Source of the DNA: Siphonodentalium dalli
Taxonomy: Eukaryota > Mollusca > Scaphopoda > Gadilida > Siphonodentaliidae
Direction of reading: 5' to 3'
DNA: 64,000 bases
Assembly (NCBI GenBank): GCA_032622095.1
Contig: CP136067.1
Location: 130,403,990-130,467,989, forward strand
A program made the position numbers and the translations under genes. Under the pieces are notes generated by a model. It saw only the letters and a list, made by a program, of their open reading frames with translations. It did not search any database and had not been told where the DNA came from. Each line of letters opens with the position of its first letter. The stretch's first letter is position 1. Below, piece by piece: positions 30,774 to 44,193 of this stretch.

Positions 30774-33523
30774 TGAAAATTAAGAAAGGTATCCGTTCAT
30801 TGTTGAATATTTATTACATGTATGTACATACAGCTATACCGGTTTCGACACATTCAAATATATATATAACCCGCCGTATGTGTATCTGTTTATATTCGTG
30901 TGTGTATAGGTATGGGTGTCCAAATCGGTCACGCTTTTGGCGCGTTTATGCATGTAACTGTTCAACCGTGCGTCCAGCATGACCAAATTGGAACCACGGC
31001 CTATAATGTGCTGTGTAAGATGACTCACCAAATATTACGCCGATTTATAAAAGAAAACCTAAGATAGAAGATGGTCTCCAAATGCCGTATTAGCGCTCAA
31101 CAAGGCGCTCATCCAAGGCGTTGTTGGGAATGGGCGCTATACATTACTTTGTCAGTTCAGGTTGAGTGTGAATAGAAGTAATGCAGAATTAATGGGTGCT
31201 AAATGGTGTTTTAAATTGCCACTGTAGTGTTAATATAAGTAATATATATTGTCTTTGTCATGAAAGTTGTGTATTGAGTGTGAAATTAAGATAAAATGTC
31301 CTGATTGTTACATACCACTCTATTGATACAACGCCGGCCGAGTGCGACGTGGTTACTGAGAATTACTGTCACCGGCAAACCAGATAGATTTTAATCGGTA
31401 TGACTTTATCCGAAATGTTCAACATAAACAATCATTATGTTGAATTTTTAACACATACACATTGCTTTTATATCCGTAAATTTGCCGCCATTATGACAGC
31501 TATAATGACAATTTCAGACCCTAATTAAATTTATTGTATATCTAGGTAATAATAGCAATCACACGCATGCTGTGCGTTATTTGCGAATACGTTACGCGAA
31601 GGCTTGACAACTGTGTATGCACTGTTACGACGGAAGTAACAATCAAGGAGATTTGTCTCTGATCTTGACCGGAATGTCACCCTCTAATATGAGGGCGCTC
31701 GAGTGACATTCCGATATCGAGTGGGCGAGAACTAATCATTTACGTACATATTTGGCATAACATACTACTTGTGTTGCCCTCGTTTGCATCGACCGTACAT
31801 ATTCGACTATAGGCAAAGAATCATATTCGATTTTTGGCTTACGCACGGCAACATAGGACGTTACCATACACAATAAGTAGTCCTCCAATATTCATCTTAC
31901 AGTCAATTAACCATAAATGCAAGGACTTGACAAATAATAGTGTGGTTTGAGATGAAAACATAATTGAGGATTGGGCACCAATCCTGAGGCTTTGAAAAAC
32001 TTAACCCTTTACCAAACAGAAGGGCCCTGTGCCAATGCATTCTCTTATATATGCGAGTCGACCATAGGTCGCCTCGCATATATAAGAGAATGCATTGGCT
32101 TAACACATTAAAAATTATAAAATTGTTAAAGAATGTAAGAAAAAATGGTAAAAAGTGTTAAAAAAAGATTTTTTTTAGGCCAATGCATTCTCTTATATAT
32201 GCGAGGCGACCTATGGTCGACTCGCATATATAAGAGAATGCATTGGCACAGGGCCCTTCTGTTGGGTAAAGGGTTAAGTTAGTGGAACCAACAGTGATTG
32301 GTGGGATGCTTACGTTGTATGGTCTTTGAAAGTAGAAATAATTAATCAAATTGATGTTTCAATATTCACAATCCAGACAGATTATAATATCTAGAGAGAT
32401 TATAAAATCACATGTCGCGCAATCCCTCGAACAATGATATAATCACAATGAAATGTCCGAGCAGACATTTAGTGAGTGCTGGCAGTGTGGCTCAGCTCTC
32501 TCTGTAATTCTCAATGCAGCTCATATCCGAAATGCATTGAGGATTCACCCAATGAGCGTGGCCAAAAAACAAAAAACAAACATAACAAATAATATAATAT
32601 AAGCTAACCGGGGGTCACTGCTTGTAAATATATATTTGTATTATATATCTGTAAATATGTTTTGTTCATGTACTAATGCACTTATGTTCTGTGTTGATTT
32701 CCAGCTAAGGCATAATAAACTTATCAAACAATGAGTTATGTCGTTTAAATTATGTATACGATATTCGAACATGTGTCCATGGCCTGCAGTCACCAACAAA
32801 ACCTGATAATCGGAGTGGATGGGACATATATGTCACCGGCATCCGGTGTATGGTATGCAGCTGAAATGCGGGCATATAACTATATTCCAGTACATTAATT
32901 GCGTCTCTATATTTACTACGTAGACAACGTGCCCATCGTGTACGTTATCTGAAATTCATGCCGGGTTGATTGGGTGGTTGAAACAGCCGGAAACAGTTGT
33001 ACACACTCTCTCGGATTTGGTTTACTGAAGACATTAAAATACCTGATATAGGCTGTGTAACACTTATATAAACATATCTTAACTACAAAAACACCATAAA
33101 TATATAATTTAATAGGACCTCATTTAGGCCACAGTGGAAATGGCTGGTGACATTCTACAAGTTATGGTGCGTTGAATAATTATGGGATAGTAAGGTGAAA
33201 AACTGTTTTCCTGATACCATTCGGCATGGAACATTTCAGAAAAAACTTGAGTGAGATCTGGAATCAAGTATGTTCGTCAAAATGGTAAGTAAAAACTGAC
33301 TAGAGACCAGCGAGTGTGGAGACTTTAACAATCTTGTAAATAGAACATTTTAGAAAATTTTAAATAAACCAGATCGTTTTTTTGTCCGAAATCGCATATT
33401 TAGCCATTACATATTTGGTTGATGGGGGACTTGATTCTCACTGGGTACGTGCAATACTGTTTTGTCAAATTTGATGCATATGCCTTATATCAGCGCTAGT
33501 GTGCGCAGCTGCTACCAGCTGAT
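30759..33523 (+). repeat. 2,765-bp tandem unit, copy 1
   Basis: Begins in TA repeats then AGTTTGAAAATTAAG and ends CTACCAGCTGAT. It contains family A segments (31,340-31,640 and 31,650-32,960) and a TTAA-flanked MITE. It differs from copies 2 and 3 at a few sites (for example GGGCCCTGTGCC where the others have GGGCCATGTGCC). Short frames at 30,773-30,982 and 31,903-32,106 recur in each unit and look non-coding. Confidence 0.95.
32005..32273. mobile_element. piggyBac-like MITE with palindromic arms, copy 1
   Basis: 269 bp, flanked by TTAA on both sides (32,001-32,004 and 32,274-32,277). The ends, CCCTTTACC...GGTAAAGGG, match the CCYT-type start known for piggyBac elements, which insert at TTAA. 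Each ~100-bp terminal arm contains a nearly perfect 67-bp palindrome (32,032-32,098 and 32,180-32,246), so the element can fold as two hairpins or one long foldback. No coding capacity; it would depend on a transposase elsewhere. Confidence 0.8.
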
Positions 33524-36288
33524 ATATATATATATAGTTTGAAAATTAAGAAAGGTATCCGTTCATTGTTGAATATTTATTACATGTATGTACATACAGC
33601 TATACCGGTTTCGACACATTCAAATATATATATAACCCGCCGTATGTGTATCTGTTTATATTCGTGTGTGTATAGGTATGGGTGTCCAAATCGGTCACGC
33701 TTTTGGCGCGTTTATGCATGTAACTGTTCAACCGTGCGTCCAGCATGACCAAATTGGGACCACGGCCTATAATGTGCTGTGTAAGATGACTCACCAAATA
33801 TTACGCCGATTTATAAAAGAAAACCTAAGATAGAAGATGGTCCCCAAATGCCGTATTAGCGCTCAACAAGGCGCTCATCCAAGGCGTTGTTGGGAATGGG
33901 CGCTATACATTACTTTGTCAGTTCAGGTTGAGTGTGAATAGAAGTAATGCAGAATTAATGGGTGCTAAATGGTGTTTTAAATTGCCACTGTAGTGTTAAT
34001 ATAAGTAATATATATTGTCTTTGTCATGAAAGTTGTGTATTGAGTGTGAAATTAAGATAAAATGTCTTGATTGTTACATACCACTCTATTGATACAACGC
34101 CGGCCGAGTGCGACGTGGTTACTGAGAATTACTGTCACCGGCAAACCAGATAGATTTTAATCGGTATGACTTTATCCGAAATGTTCAACATAAACAATCA
34201 TTATGTTGAATTTTTAACACATACACATTGCTTTTATATCCGTAAATTTGCCGCCATTATGACAGCTATAATGACAATTTCAGACCCTAATTAAATTTAT
34301 TGTATATCTAGGTAATAATAGCAATCACACGCATGCTGTGCGTTATTTGCGAATACGTTACGTGAAGGCTTGACAACTGTGTATGCACTGTTACGACGGA
34401 AGTAACAATCAAGGAGATTTGTCTCTGATCTTGACCGGAATGTCACCCTCTAATATGAGGGCGCTCGAGTGACATTCCGATATCGAGCGGGCGAGAACTA
34501 ATCATTTACGTACATATTTGGCATAACATACTACTTGTGTTGCCCTCGTTTGCATCGACCGTACATATTCGACTATAGGTAAAGAATCATATTCGATTTT
34601 TGGCTTACGCACGGCAACATGGGACGTTACCATACACAATAAGTAGTCCTCCAATATTCATCTTACAGTCAATTAACCATAAATGCAAGGACTTGACAAA
34701 TAATAGTGTGGTTTGAGATGAAAACATAATTGAGGATTGGGCACCAATCCTGAGGCTTTGAAAAACTTAACCCTTTACCCAACAGAAGGGCCATGTGCCA
34801 ATGCATTCTCTTATATATGCGAGTCGACCATAGGTCGCCTCGCATATATAAGAGAATGCATTGGCTTAACACATTAAAAATTATAAAATTGTTAAAGAAT
34901 GTAAGAAAAAATGGTAAAAAGTGTTAAAAAAAGATTTTTTTAGGCCAATGCATTCTCTTATATATGCGAGGCGACCTATGGTCGACTCGCATATATAAGA
35001 GAATGCATTGGTACAGGGCCCATCTGTTGGGTAAAGGGTTAAGTTAGTGGAACCAACAGTGATTGGTGGGATGCTTACGTTGTATGGTCTTTGAAAGTAG
35101 AAATAATTCATCAAATTGATGTTTCAATATTCACAATCCAGACAGATAATAATATCTAGAGAGATTATAAAATCACATGTCGCGCAATCCCTCGAACAAT
35201 GATATAATCACAATGAAATGTCCGACCAGACATTTAGTGAGTGCTGGCAGTGTGGCGCAGCTCTCTCTGTAATTCTCAATGCAGCTCATATCCGAAATGC
35301 ATTGAGGATTCACCCAATGAGCGTGGCCAAAAAACAAAAAACAAACATAACAAATAATATAATATAAGCTAACCGGGGGTCACTGCTTGTAAATATATAT
35401 TTGTATTATATATCTGTAAATATGTTTTGTTCATGTACTAATGCACTTATGTTCTGTGTTGATTTCCAGCTAAGGCATAATAAACTTATCAAACAATGAG
35501 TTATGTCGTTTAAATTATGTATACGATATTCGAACATGTGTCCATGGCCTGCAGTCACCAACAAAACCTGATAATCGGAGTGGATGGGACATATATGTCA
35601 CCGGCATCCGGTGTATGGTATGCAGCTGAAATGCGGGCATATAACTATATTCCAGTACATTAATTGCGTCTCTATATTTACTACGTAAACAACGTGCCCA
35701 TCGTGTACGTTATCTGAAATTCATGCCGGGATGATTGGGTGGTTGAAACAGCCGGAAACAGTTGTACACACTCTCTCGGATTTGGTTTACTGAAGACATT
35801 AAAATACCTGATATAGGCTGTGTAACACTTATATAAACATATCTTAACTACAAAAACACCATAAATATATAATTTAATAGGACCTCATTTAGGCCACAGT
35901 GGAAATGGCTGGTGACATTCTACAAGCTATGGTGCGTTGAATAATTATGGGATAGTAAGGTGAAAAACTGTTTTCCTGATACCATTCGGAATGGAACATT
36001 TCAGAAAAAACTTGAGTGAGATCTGGAATCAAGTATGTTCGTCAAAATGGTAAGTAAAAACTGACTAGAGACCAGCGAGTGTGGAGACTTTAACAATCTT
36101 GTAAATAGAACATTTTAGAAAATTTTAAATAAACCAGATCGTTTTTTTGTCCGAAATCGCATATTTAGCCATTACATATTTGGTTGATGGGGGACTTGAT
36201 TCTCACTGGGTACGTGCAATACTGTTTTGTCAAATTTGATGCATATGCCTTATATCAGCGCTAGTGTGCGCAGCTGCTACCAGCTGAT
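33524..36288 (+). repeat. 2,765-bp tandem unit, copy 2
   Basis: Nearly identical to copy 1 and closer still to copy 3 (it shares GGTACAGGGCCCATCTG in the MITE). The junction with copy 1 is CCAGCTGAT-ATATATATATATAG. Confidence 0.95.
34771..35038. mobile_element. piggyBac-like MITE, copy 2
   Basis: Carried within tandem unit 2, flanked by TTAA (34,767-34,770 and 35,039-35,042). One T shorter in the central T-run than copy 1. Confidence 0.8.
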
Positions 36289-39053
36289 ATATATATATAT
36301 AGTTTGAAAATTAAGAAAGGTATCCGTTCATTGTTGAATATTTATTACATGTATGTACATACAGCTATACCGGTTTCGACACATTCAAATATATATATAA
36401 CCCGCCGTATGTGTATCTGTTTATATTCGTGTGTGTATAGGTATGGGTGTCCAAATCGGTCACGCTTTTGGCGCGTTTATGCATGTAACTGTTCAACCGT
36501 GCGTCCAGCATGACCAAATTGGGACCACGGCCTATAATGTGCTGTGTAAGATGACTCACCAAATATTACGCCGATTTATAAAAGAAAACCTAAGATAGAA
36601 GATGGTCCCCAAATGCCGTATTAGCGCTCAACAAGGCGCTCATCCAAGGCGTTGTTGGGAATGGGCGCTATACATTACTTTGTCAGTTCAGGTTGAGTGG
36701 GAATAGAAGTAATGCAGAATTAATGGGTGCTAAATGGTGTTTTAAATTGCCACTGTGGTGTTAATATAAGTAATATATATTGTCTTTGTCATGAAAGTTG
36801 TGTATTGAGTGTGAAATTAAGATAAAATGTCCTGATTGTTACATACCACTCTATTGATACAACGCCGGCCGAGTGCGACGTGGTTACTGAGAATTACTGT
36901 CACCGGCAAACCAGATAGATTTTAATCGGTATGACTTTATCCGAAATGTTCAACATAAACAATCATTATGTTGAATTTTTAACACATACACATTGCTTTT
37001 ATATCCGTAAATTTGCCGCCATTATGACAGCTATAATGACAATTTCAGACCCTAATTAAATTTATTGTATATCTAGGTAATAATAGCAATCACACGCATG
37101 CTGTGCGTTATTTGCGAATACGTTACGTGAAGGCTTGACAACTGTGTATGCACTGTTACGACGGAAGTAACAATCAAGGAGATTTGTCTCTGATCTTGAC
37201 CGGAATGTCACCCTCTAATATGAGGGCGCTCGAGTGACATTCCGATATCGAGCGGGCGAGAACTAATCATTTACGTACATATTTGGCATAACATACTACT
37301 TGTGTTGCCCTCGTTTGCATCGACCGTACATATTCGACTATAGGTAAAGAATCATATTCGATTTTTGGCTTACGCACGGCAACATGGGACGTTACCATAC
37401 ACAATAAGTAGTCCTCCAATATTCATCTTACAGTCAATTAACCATAAATGCAAGGACTTGACAAATAATAGTGTGGTTTGAGATGAAAACATAATTGAGG
37501 ATTGGGCACCAATCCTGAGGCTTTGAAAAACTTAACCCTTTACCCAACAGAAGGGCCATGTGCCAATGCATTCTCTTATATATGCGAGTCGACCATAGGT
37601 CGCCTCGCATATATAAGAGAATGCATTGGCTTAACACATTAAAAATTATAAAATTGTTAAAGAATGTAAGAAAAAATGGTAAAAAGTGTTAAAAAAAGAT
37701 TTTTTTAGGCCAATGCATTCTCTTATATATGCGAGGCGACCTATGGTCGACTCGCATATATAAGAGAATGCATTGGTACAGGGCCCATCTGTTGGATAAA
37801 GGGTTAAGTTAGTGGAACCAACAGTGATTGGTGGGATGCTTACGTTGTATGGTCTTTGAAAGTAGAAATAATTCATCAAATTGATGTTTCAATATTCACA
37901 ATCCAGACAGATTATAATATCTAGAGAGATTATAAAATCACATGTCGCGCAATCCCTCGAACAATGATATAATCACAATGAAATGTCCGACCAGACATTT
38001 AGTGAGTGCTGGCAGTGTGGCGCAGCTCTCTCTGTAATTCTCAATGCAGCTCATATCCGAAATGCATTGAGGATTCACCCAATGAGCGTGGCCAAAAAAC
38101 AAAAAACAAACATAACAAATAATATAATATAAGCTAACCGGGGGTCACTGCTTGTAAATATATATTTGTATTATATATCTGTAAATATGTTTTGTTCATG
38201 TACTAATGCACTCATGTTCTGTGTTGATTTCCAGCTAAGGCATAATAAACTTATCAAACAATGAGTTATGTCGTTTAAATTATGTATACGATATTCGAAC
38301 ATGTGTCCATGGCCTGCAGTCACCAACAAAACCTGATAATCGGAGTGGATGGGACATATATGTCACCGGCATCCGGTGTATGGTATGCAGCTGAAATGCG
38401 GGCATATAACTATATTCCAGTACATTAATTGCGTCTCTATATTTACTACGTAAACAACGTGCCCATCGTGTACGTTATCTGAAATTCATGCCGGGATGAT
38501 TGGGTGGTTGAAACAGCCGGAAACAGTTGTACACACTCTCTCGGATTTGGTTTACTGAAGACATTAAAATACCTGATATAGGCTGTGTAACACTTATATA
38601 AACATATCTTAACTACAAAAACACCATAAATATATAATTTAATAGGACCTCATTTAGGCCACAGTGGAAATGGCTGGTGACATTCTACAAGCTATGGTGC
38701 GTTGAATAATTATGGGATAGTAAGGTGAAAAACTGTTTTCCTGATACCATTCGGAATGGAACATTTCAGAAAAAACTTGAGTGAGATCTGGAATCAAGTA
38801 TGTTCGTCAAAATGGTAAGTAAAAACTGACTAGAGACCAGCGAGTGTGGAGACTTTAACAATCTTGTAAATAGAACATTTTAGAAAATTTTAAATAAACC
38901 AGATCGTTTTTTTGTCCGAAATCGCATATTTAGCCATTACATATTTGGTTGATGGGGGACTTGATTCTCACTGGGTACGTGCAATACTGTTTTGTCAAAT
39001 TTGATGCATATGCCTTATATCAGCGCTAGTGTGCGCAGCTGCTACCAGCTGAT
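36289..39053 (+). repeat. 2,765-bp tandem unit, copy 3
   Basis: Ends at CCAGCTGAT (39,053), followed by unique GTTGGGTTACC. Private differences include GTTGGATAAA near 37,795 and a C for T in ATGCACTCATG near 38,213. Confidence 0.95.
37536..37803. mobile_element. piggyBac-like MITE, copy 3
   Basis: Carried within tandem unit 3, flanked by TTAA (37,532-37,535 and 37,804-37,807). Its right end reads GGATAAAGGG, one base different from the other copies. Confidence 0.8.
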
Positions 39054-39880
39054 GTTGGGTTACCGCGTATGTCCAATCAATGCATCTATACAATCGAATT
39101 TCCATTTAGCAGTGTGGAATTTGACGACCCAGGTTGGCATAGTATGCATGCACTCTCCTCACACACTGACCTGGAAACTTGAATGCATGTATACGGTAGA
39201 CAAATACCTATCAACAATTTTGTAAAAGTTTTATTTTCATTTTTGATAGTGTATGCTACCGTTGCACGAGCTGCTAAAATGGTCAAACTTTCATTTTGTA
39301 CAGTGCCAAAATGGTATGAGCGACATACGTGGGTGCTTTGTCCGATTTCGGACAAAACGTAGTGTGGTGCGGGTTATAATGTTGGGAGGATACCAGGCAC
39401 TGCCACATCAATACATTTGGCATATACAATTGTTTTCCTCTTGCTAATCACGACGGTATATAACCATATCGCAAATCGGTACTACACGTTTTATCAACTG
39501 CCCGAAATACCTATCCATGCCCATATTTTAGACATAATGTGCGTTTTCCCAACACATGTTCATAGAAACCAATTCCACGAGAACCGGACCAACCCGCAGG
39601 GTTCCTCCACCACCAAGTCATGCGGGATCAGCAGCTGTGTTATCATCAATAGTTACCACATCTGAAGTGTTGCAACATCCACAATACACCACACTCGACC
39701 AAAGTATGGCCGATAATGGCTCATTACAGTGCACTTATAGCCTGATATCCAGTCACGAGGGCTCAGCTGGTGTGTTTTCAAACATTTTGCTACATATGAA
39801 GGGGTCCATCATGCACTGTAATCTTTCCTGGCCCCATAATGGGCTAGCTATGCACCATTTCGTGCTTGTATAACGTATTG
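39054..39880. other. unassigned single-copy-looking DNA
   Basis: No gene or repeat recognised. A 105-codon frame at 39,556-39,873 (+) begins in a proline-rich stretch but has no family motif. Confidence 0.35.
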
Positions 39881-40371
39881 CTTGAGCTCATGTAATGAGG
39901 GTTTAGCAGGTGATGTGTAGTGTAGGAGTCCTGGGGGTACTAGGGCGGCCTTTTCACGTAAGGCACCGACCCGCGGAAACGGCTTAGCTCGTAGTCTTGT
40001 TTGGTGCTACATCTCTTCGAGACGGGTGGTTGAGTTGACCCTCAATCGGTAGGCTATATCACGCCTCTCGACAGTGTTTAATATTACATTTCTGCCATCT
40101 GTTGTAGTTGTATTTGTTTTTCTGGTGTCTAGTTGTGTTTCTCATACATGTTGTGGCTTTCATGTCATGTCTATTTGCATTTCGACTTCATGTCTGTTAA
40201 ATGTTTAAATCTTGTACTGTTCATGCCTGTGTTACTGTGGTGAGATAACGGAATGCTGCTATATGCAGTGGCTTAACGGGTAACCACTTCAGCTATATAC
40301 CAGTCTTTGACCGAACCATAATTCGACGAGTAGTCCGAGGCGGCTGCTGGGCTAGTTGTCGATTATCTGCA

Positions 40372-40680
40372 TATGGCAACTCAAACCAAGAGTAAGATTG
40401 ACCACCCGCCAAGTTTCACTGATTCTGATATCTATCCGCAGTAACTGGTACTTGATTTTGATCCAAATGCCAGAAAACCTTCTGTATTTCTGATTGATAA
40501 AACGCTACAAAGCATCGCCGGAAAATTTCGAATTCGTCAAACCGATCAGCACTGGGCAACTATGTGGCTCTCTTCGGATATAATGTTCAAGAAAAATTCA
40601 AGTGAACGCTCTTATGCAGTCAACATATATTGCATAAACGCCAGTATTGATAGCTCCTCACAAGACATTGAGCAGTAGAA
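40372..40680 (+). pseudogene. LINE ORF1, N-terminal part
   Basis: Begins MATQTKSKIDHPPSFTDSDIY, meets a stop after PQ (about 40,441), then continues in frame as LVLDFDPNARKPSVFLIDKTLQSIAGKFRIRQ and WATMWLSSDIMFKKNSSERSY before a second stop. No known domain is recognised in this part. The link to the knuckle-containing part at 42.4 kb is inferred from order and strand. It would have encoded the RNA-binding ORF1 protein. Confidence 0.5.
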
Positions 40681-40799
40681 GAGTTGTCCTGAGAACTCAC
40701 AATACAGCTGTCTTTTCTGATTCAGATATTGGCTGAGTTAGCACCGCAGTGAGTTACAGAAGACAGTGGATTTACTAAGACAGTTGATAATCCTCTGAA

Positions 40800-42380
40800 T
40801 AGTTATCATCCACACGGGTCATAGAATGCGAAGACTAGCAAATGCTGAACTGTCAAACTGCTTTGACTGGTGATGTTGTAATAAACTATCAATAAACCCT
40901 TCCAAAAGTACATTTTTGATGATCCACCCAAAAAAACGATGATAATAAATGGAGAAACTTTAGACTCAATTTGAACGGCGATGATTTAATCAGAGTTGGT
41001 AACAACATGCAGGAGACATCGATACAATTTCTAGGTATCACAATTGATGAAAATCTAACTTTTAAATACCATATTTCCTCACTTCGTAACAAGCTCAATG
41101 GCTCTATCTATTTACTGAACAAAGTTAAACGCTTTTTGCCTAAGAAATCGAGAAAAATACTTTATTATTCACTGGTGTACAGTCATTTAACATATGGTAT
41201 ACAGATATGGACAAATGCCAGTCAAATTGGCACAATCACTACTCTACAGAAAAAAGCAATCCGAATTATGTGTAATGCTAAATACAGATGCTATACCGAA
41301 CCCCTTTTCAAACGAGAGCGGATATTAAATTTAAAGATTTGCACTTCGTAAATGTTTCTTTATTTATGCATGACTGGACACGAAACATTCTGCCTAAATC
41401 TTTCGCAAATTCTTATGAGTATGCCAACAATGTTAAGTCCAGAAGAACAAATAACATAAGGTTGAAAAAGCCAAGACCTTGTTTTTCTGCAGCTCTCCCA
41501 AAACACTATTTTCCGGACATTTGGAACCCCTTAGATCCAAAAAATGAAAGATTGTAAATATAGACATAACTTTAAAAAGAGTCTAACGAATCACATATTA
41601 TCAACGTACTCCTTTACTTATAAATTCACCGGTCGAGCGTGTTATATATGTCAACATTAACAAATTAGCTTCACGTCTTAGCATTATATAAAGCCAACTT
41701 AGGTTGATTGTATAGATATCCTCCCTGAATCCACCGCCCTCTCGGTTACCTTGTTTTAGCCCTCTGAAATGGAACAAGGCAACCAAATCACGTATACTCT
41801 TAGTTTAGTGTGTCCTAAATAAAGTTTGTGTTTCTTTAATTTCCGCTTCGCGTCCAAGTCTGGAACAGCATGTATATAGCATATACTTAAAGATGTATTC
41901 AGGGTTATTGATATCGTGTAAACACTCTTGCTTAATAAGCACCATAATGCATAACACACATTTGCGTTGGGGAAAATAATCAGTCAAGTCTAGAATTCAT
42001 GTTATTTAGTGGAATACTTTAGGGACAATTAAATTGACAGTATAAATTTTTTTGTTTTTTTTGTTGATAATTTTATAACCTATGCAATTGTGTCGACTCT
42101 GCTTATAGTAAAACTGTTCAGCGTCACTAAGCTAGTGGCCATCCCAGAAATAGACTTTATAAAATATATTGGTGCCGTATCTAGAGGTATCGAACCATGA
42201 ATACATCTTTGAATTCATCCGCCATCCTTATGTATATATATATATATCATTCAGGGGCAGCACGAATACGACCAACTATGGTCATGCTGCTCCTGTACAA
42301 TACTTATCATATACTTGTTCATAATTTTGTTGTTATATCATTTGTTATTGTACAAATAAAAAACAATCAATCAAAATCTG
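40800..42380 (+). pseudogene. 5'-truncated LINE fragment (RT thumb to 3' end) inside ORF1
   Basis: Reads KLSINPSKSTFLMIHPKK (motif D), then at 40,971-41,351 FLGITIDENLTFKYHISSLRNKL, LPKKSRKILYYSLVYSHLTYGIQIW and LQKKAIRIMCN, continuing after a frameshift (41,288-41,557) as FMHDWTRNILPKSFANSYEY. This is the post-RT region of a CR1/Jockey-type LINE, a different family from the element around it. The 3' UTR runs to TACAAATAAAAAACAATCAATCAAAA (two pieces of about a dozen bases, 42,350-42,375). It has frameshifts and no catalytic RT core. A clear target-site duplication was not found, so exact edges are approximate. Confidence 0.75.
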
Positions 42381-42408
42381 ACCTTCAGTCAATGCAAACA
42401 TACTGACA

Positions 42409-42863
42409 TTGAAGGTTGGATATATGAAGATGGATTTAAGCTCATATGTTCCAAACCCATTGCGATGTTTTAAATGTCAGGGGTATGGCCATGAACAGGA
42501 GCATTGTAGAAGTAAAGAAACATATGTGCACGATGTTCTATTTCTGGTCATGATCATAAGGATTGTAATCTGGACAACAAAGTGGATGCCCAAGTTCTAT
42601 CAGACTACCTTAGTGAATACCAAATTCGTCATTCAGTAATTCGCATTCTCCGCGGTGGAAATTACGACGGTCCAATCTCGGCACGTATAAATGTTCATGT
42701 TCAAGATTTTGAAGAAGTCATGGAGAGCGGTTTCTGGCCAGAGGCTGTATTCTGCAGACCCTGGCTTTCTCAGAGTTCATTCGGCGACAGACGTCCAACA
42801 ACAAACCATGTCCATCTCAACCGTCGGTCAAATCAGTTTGGAGAGGATCGCGAGGATGTTTAA
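42409..42863 (+). pseudogene. LINE ORF1, two CCHC zinc knuckles and C-terminus
   Basis: Frame 1 gives LSSYVPNPLRCFKCQGYGHEQEHC (knuckle C-x2-C-x4-H-x4-C). A frameshift follows, and the other frame gives CARCSISGHDHKDC (second knuckle, same spacing, starting at 42,525), continuing NLDNKVDAQVLSDYL... and ARINVHVQDFEEVMESGFWPEAVFCRPW. The YVPNPLRCFKCQ-GH block is typical of ORF1/gag-like proteins of Jockey/I-group LINEs and binds nucleic acid. It ends about 150 bp upstream of ORF2. Confidence 0.75.
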
Positions 42864-43017
42864 TATCCCGAATGTTGTAGAAATTTCTTCATTTCCAAAT
42901 CTAGAATATTCCTAATGTTGTCACAAAATGATTCGCACTGATACTTATAGTATTGTGTATAATAACTCGCACAATCGTAGGTCTTCTGCACTGTCAATTT
43001 GCATTTGCTTACTCGTG

Positions 43018-44193
43018 ATGTTGAACATCGTCACGTGGAACGCCACTGGGGCGATGGGTAGCAGTTGCTACATGTCAGATATACTTGCAAATCAGGAGGT
43101 GGACTTTTTTGGTATCAGCGAGCATTGGCTCCACAATCACAATGTGCACATACTTGATACTGTTAGCAACAATTACCGTTACCACGCAGTTTGTGATTTC
43201 TCAGAGAGACTACCCATGCAGAGGGGGCGTGACAAGGGCGGTGTAGCGATTTTCTGGCACAGAAGGCTGGATAATGCTGTCTCAACACTTGACCTAAATG
43301 ACGATAGACTGTGTGGTATCCAATTACAGTTAGATAACTCGCAGTACATTTATATTATACAGGTCTATCTGCCCTCAACGAACTACACAGTCGCATTTTA
43401 TCGTGATTACTTAAATAAGCTGGACATTAAGATTGATTATTACTCATCTATGGGTACCGTCATTGTTATGGGTGATGCCAGAAATCGCAGTTTCAAGAAA
43501 CTTATCGCACGCAGGAATCTCGTTTCTGTGAATCAATCTGATCCGGTCACACGTTTGATTGCTACACACATTCCAGCTTCCACCGCAAGCGATTCAGGCA
43601 CCACGATCGATCATATACTTATACACAAATCAAATCTACACCGTGTAAACGACATAAGAGTCATCGTTGACTCTGCCACTGATTACTCCAACCACCGTCC
43701 TATCAAAATGCTAATCGAGCTAGGTAATCACTGCACTCGTCCAAATCCCGAGCGCTGCTCTGTCAACTTGAAGAAGTTTTTATCTTCAGACTCTTCAATA
43801 GCGAGTTATCAAAATTGTGTCGATGAACTTCTACCCAATAGTCCCATTACGGACTCTGCTAGCCTTGACGAATATTACTCAGGTATTATCGAAGCTATTA
43901 ATTATGCGTCGTCAATCTTCATTCCAAAAAAATCGTACAAATCCCACATTAAACCATACTGGAATGAAAAACTGAAGGAACTTCATAGTCAAATGCGTAA
44001 CTTCAAACGTATATGGAACAGTGAAGGTCGCACAAGAGGTCGGGCTCATCTTTCATATGTATACTATAAAGCAGCGAAGTGTGCGTTCCGCAGAGAACTA
44101 CGACATAGCAACTTGAAATTCTTATCGAGCCAAAACGACCATGTATACAATGCTGCGGAAATCAACCAAGAGCAGTTTTTTTCGGTTATTTAA
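43018..44193 (+). pseudogene. LINE ORF2, APE endonuclease domain
   Basis: Start chosen at ATG 43,018 (MLNIVTWNATGAMGS) because endonuclease motif I begins at once; the frame is open 90 bp further upstream without motif content. Catalytic blocks visible: N in VTWNATG, E in FFGISEHWL, GGVAIFWHRRL, VIVMGDARNRS (GDxN-like), TIDHIL and DYSNHRPI (SxH). This domain nicks target DNA to prime reverse transcription. After ~390 codons a one-base gain in a T-run near 44,173-44,180 throws the frame off at NQEQFFSVI-stop, and the protein continues in the next frame. Confidence 0.9.

Noticed and set aside
30773-37879. Small frames conserved in all three 2,765-bp units
   Set aside because: They are identical because the units are recent duplicates; several cross the MITE palindromes, and none has a domain.
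39930-40060. GC-richer block as a possible structured RNA gene
   Set aside because: No tRNA or rRNA signature was seen; its place just upstream of ORF1 fits a LINE 5' UTR better.
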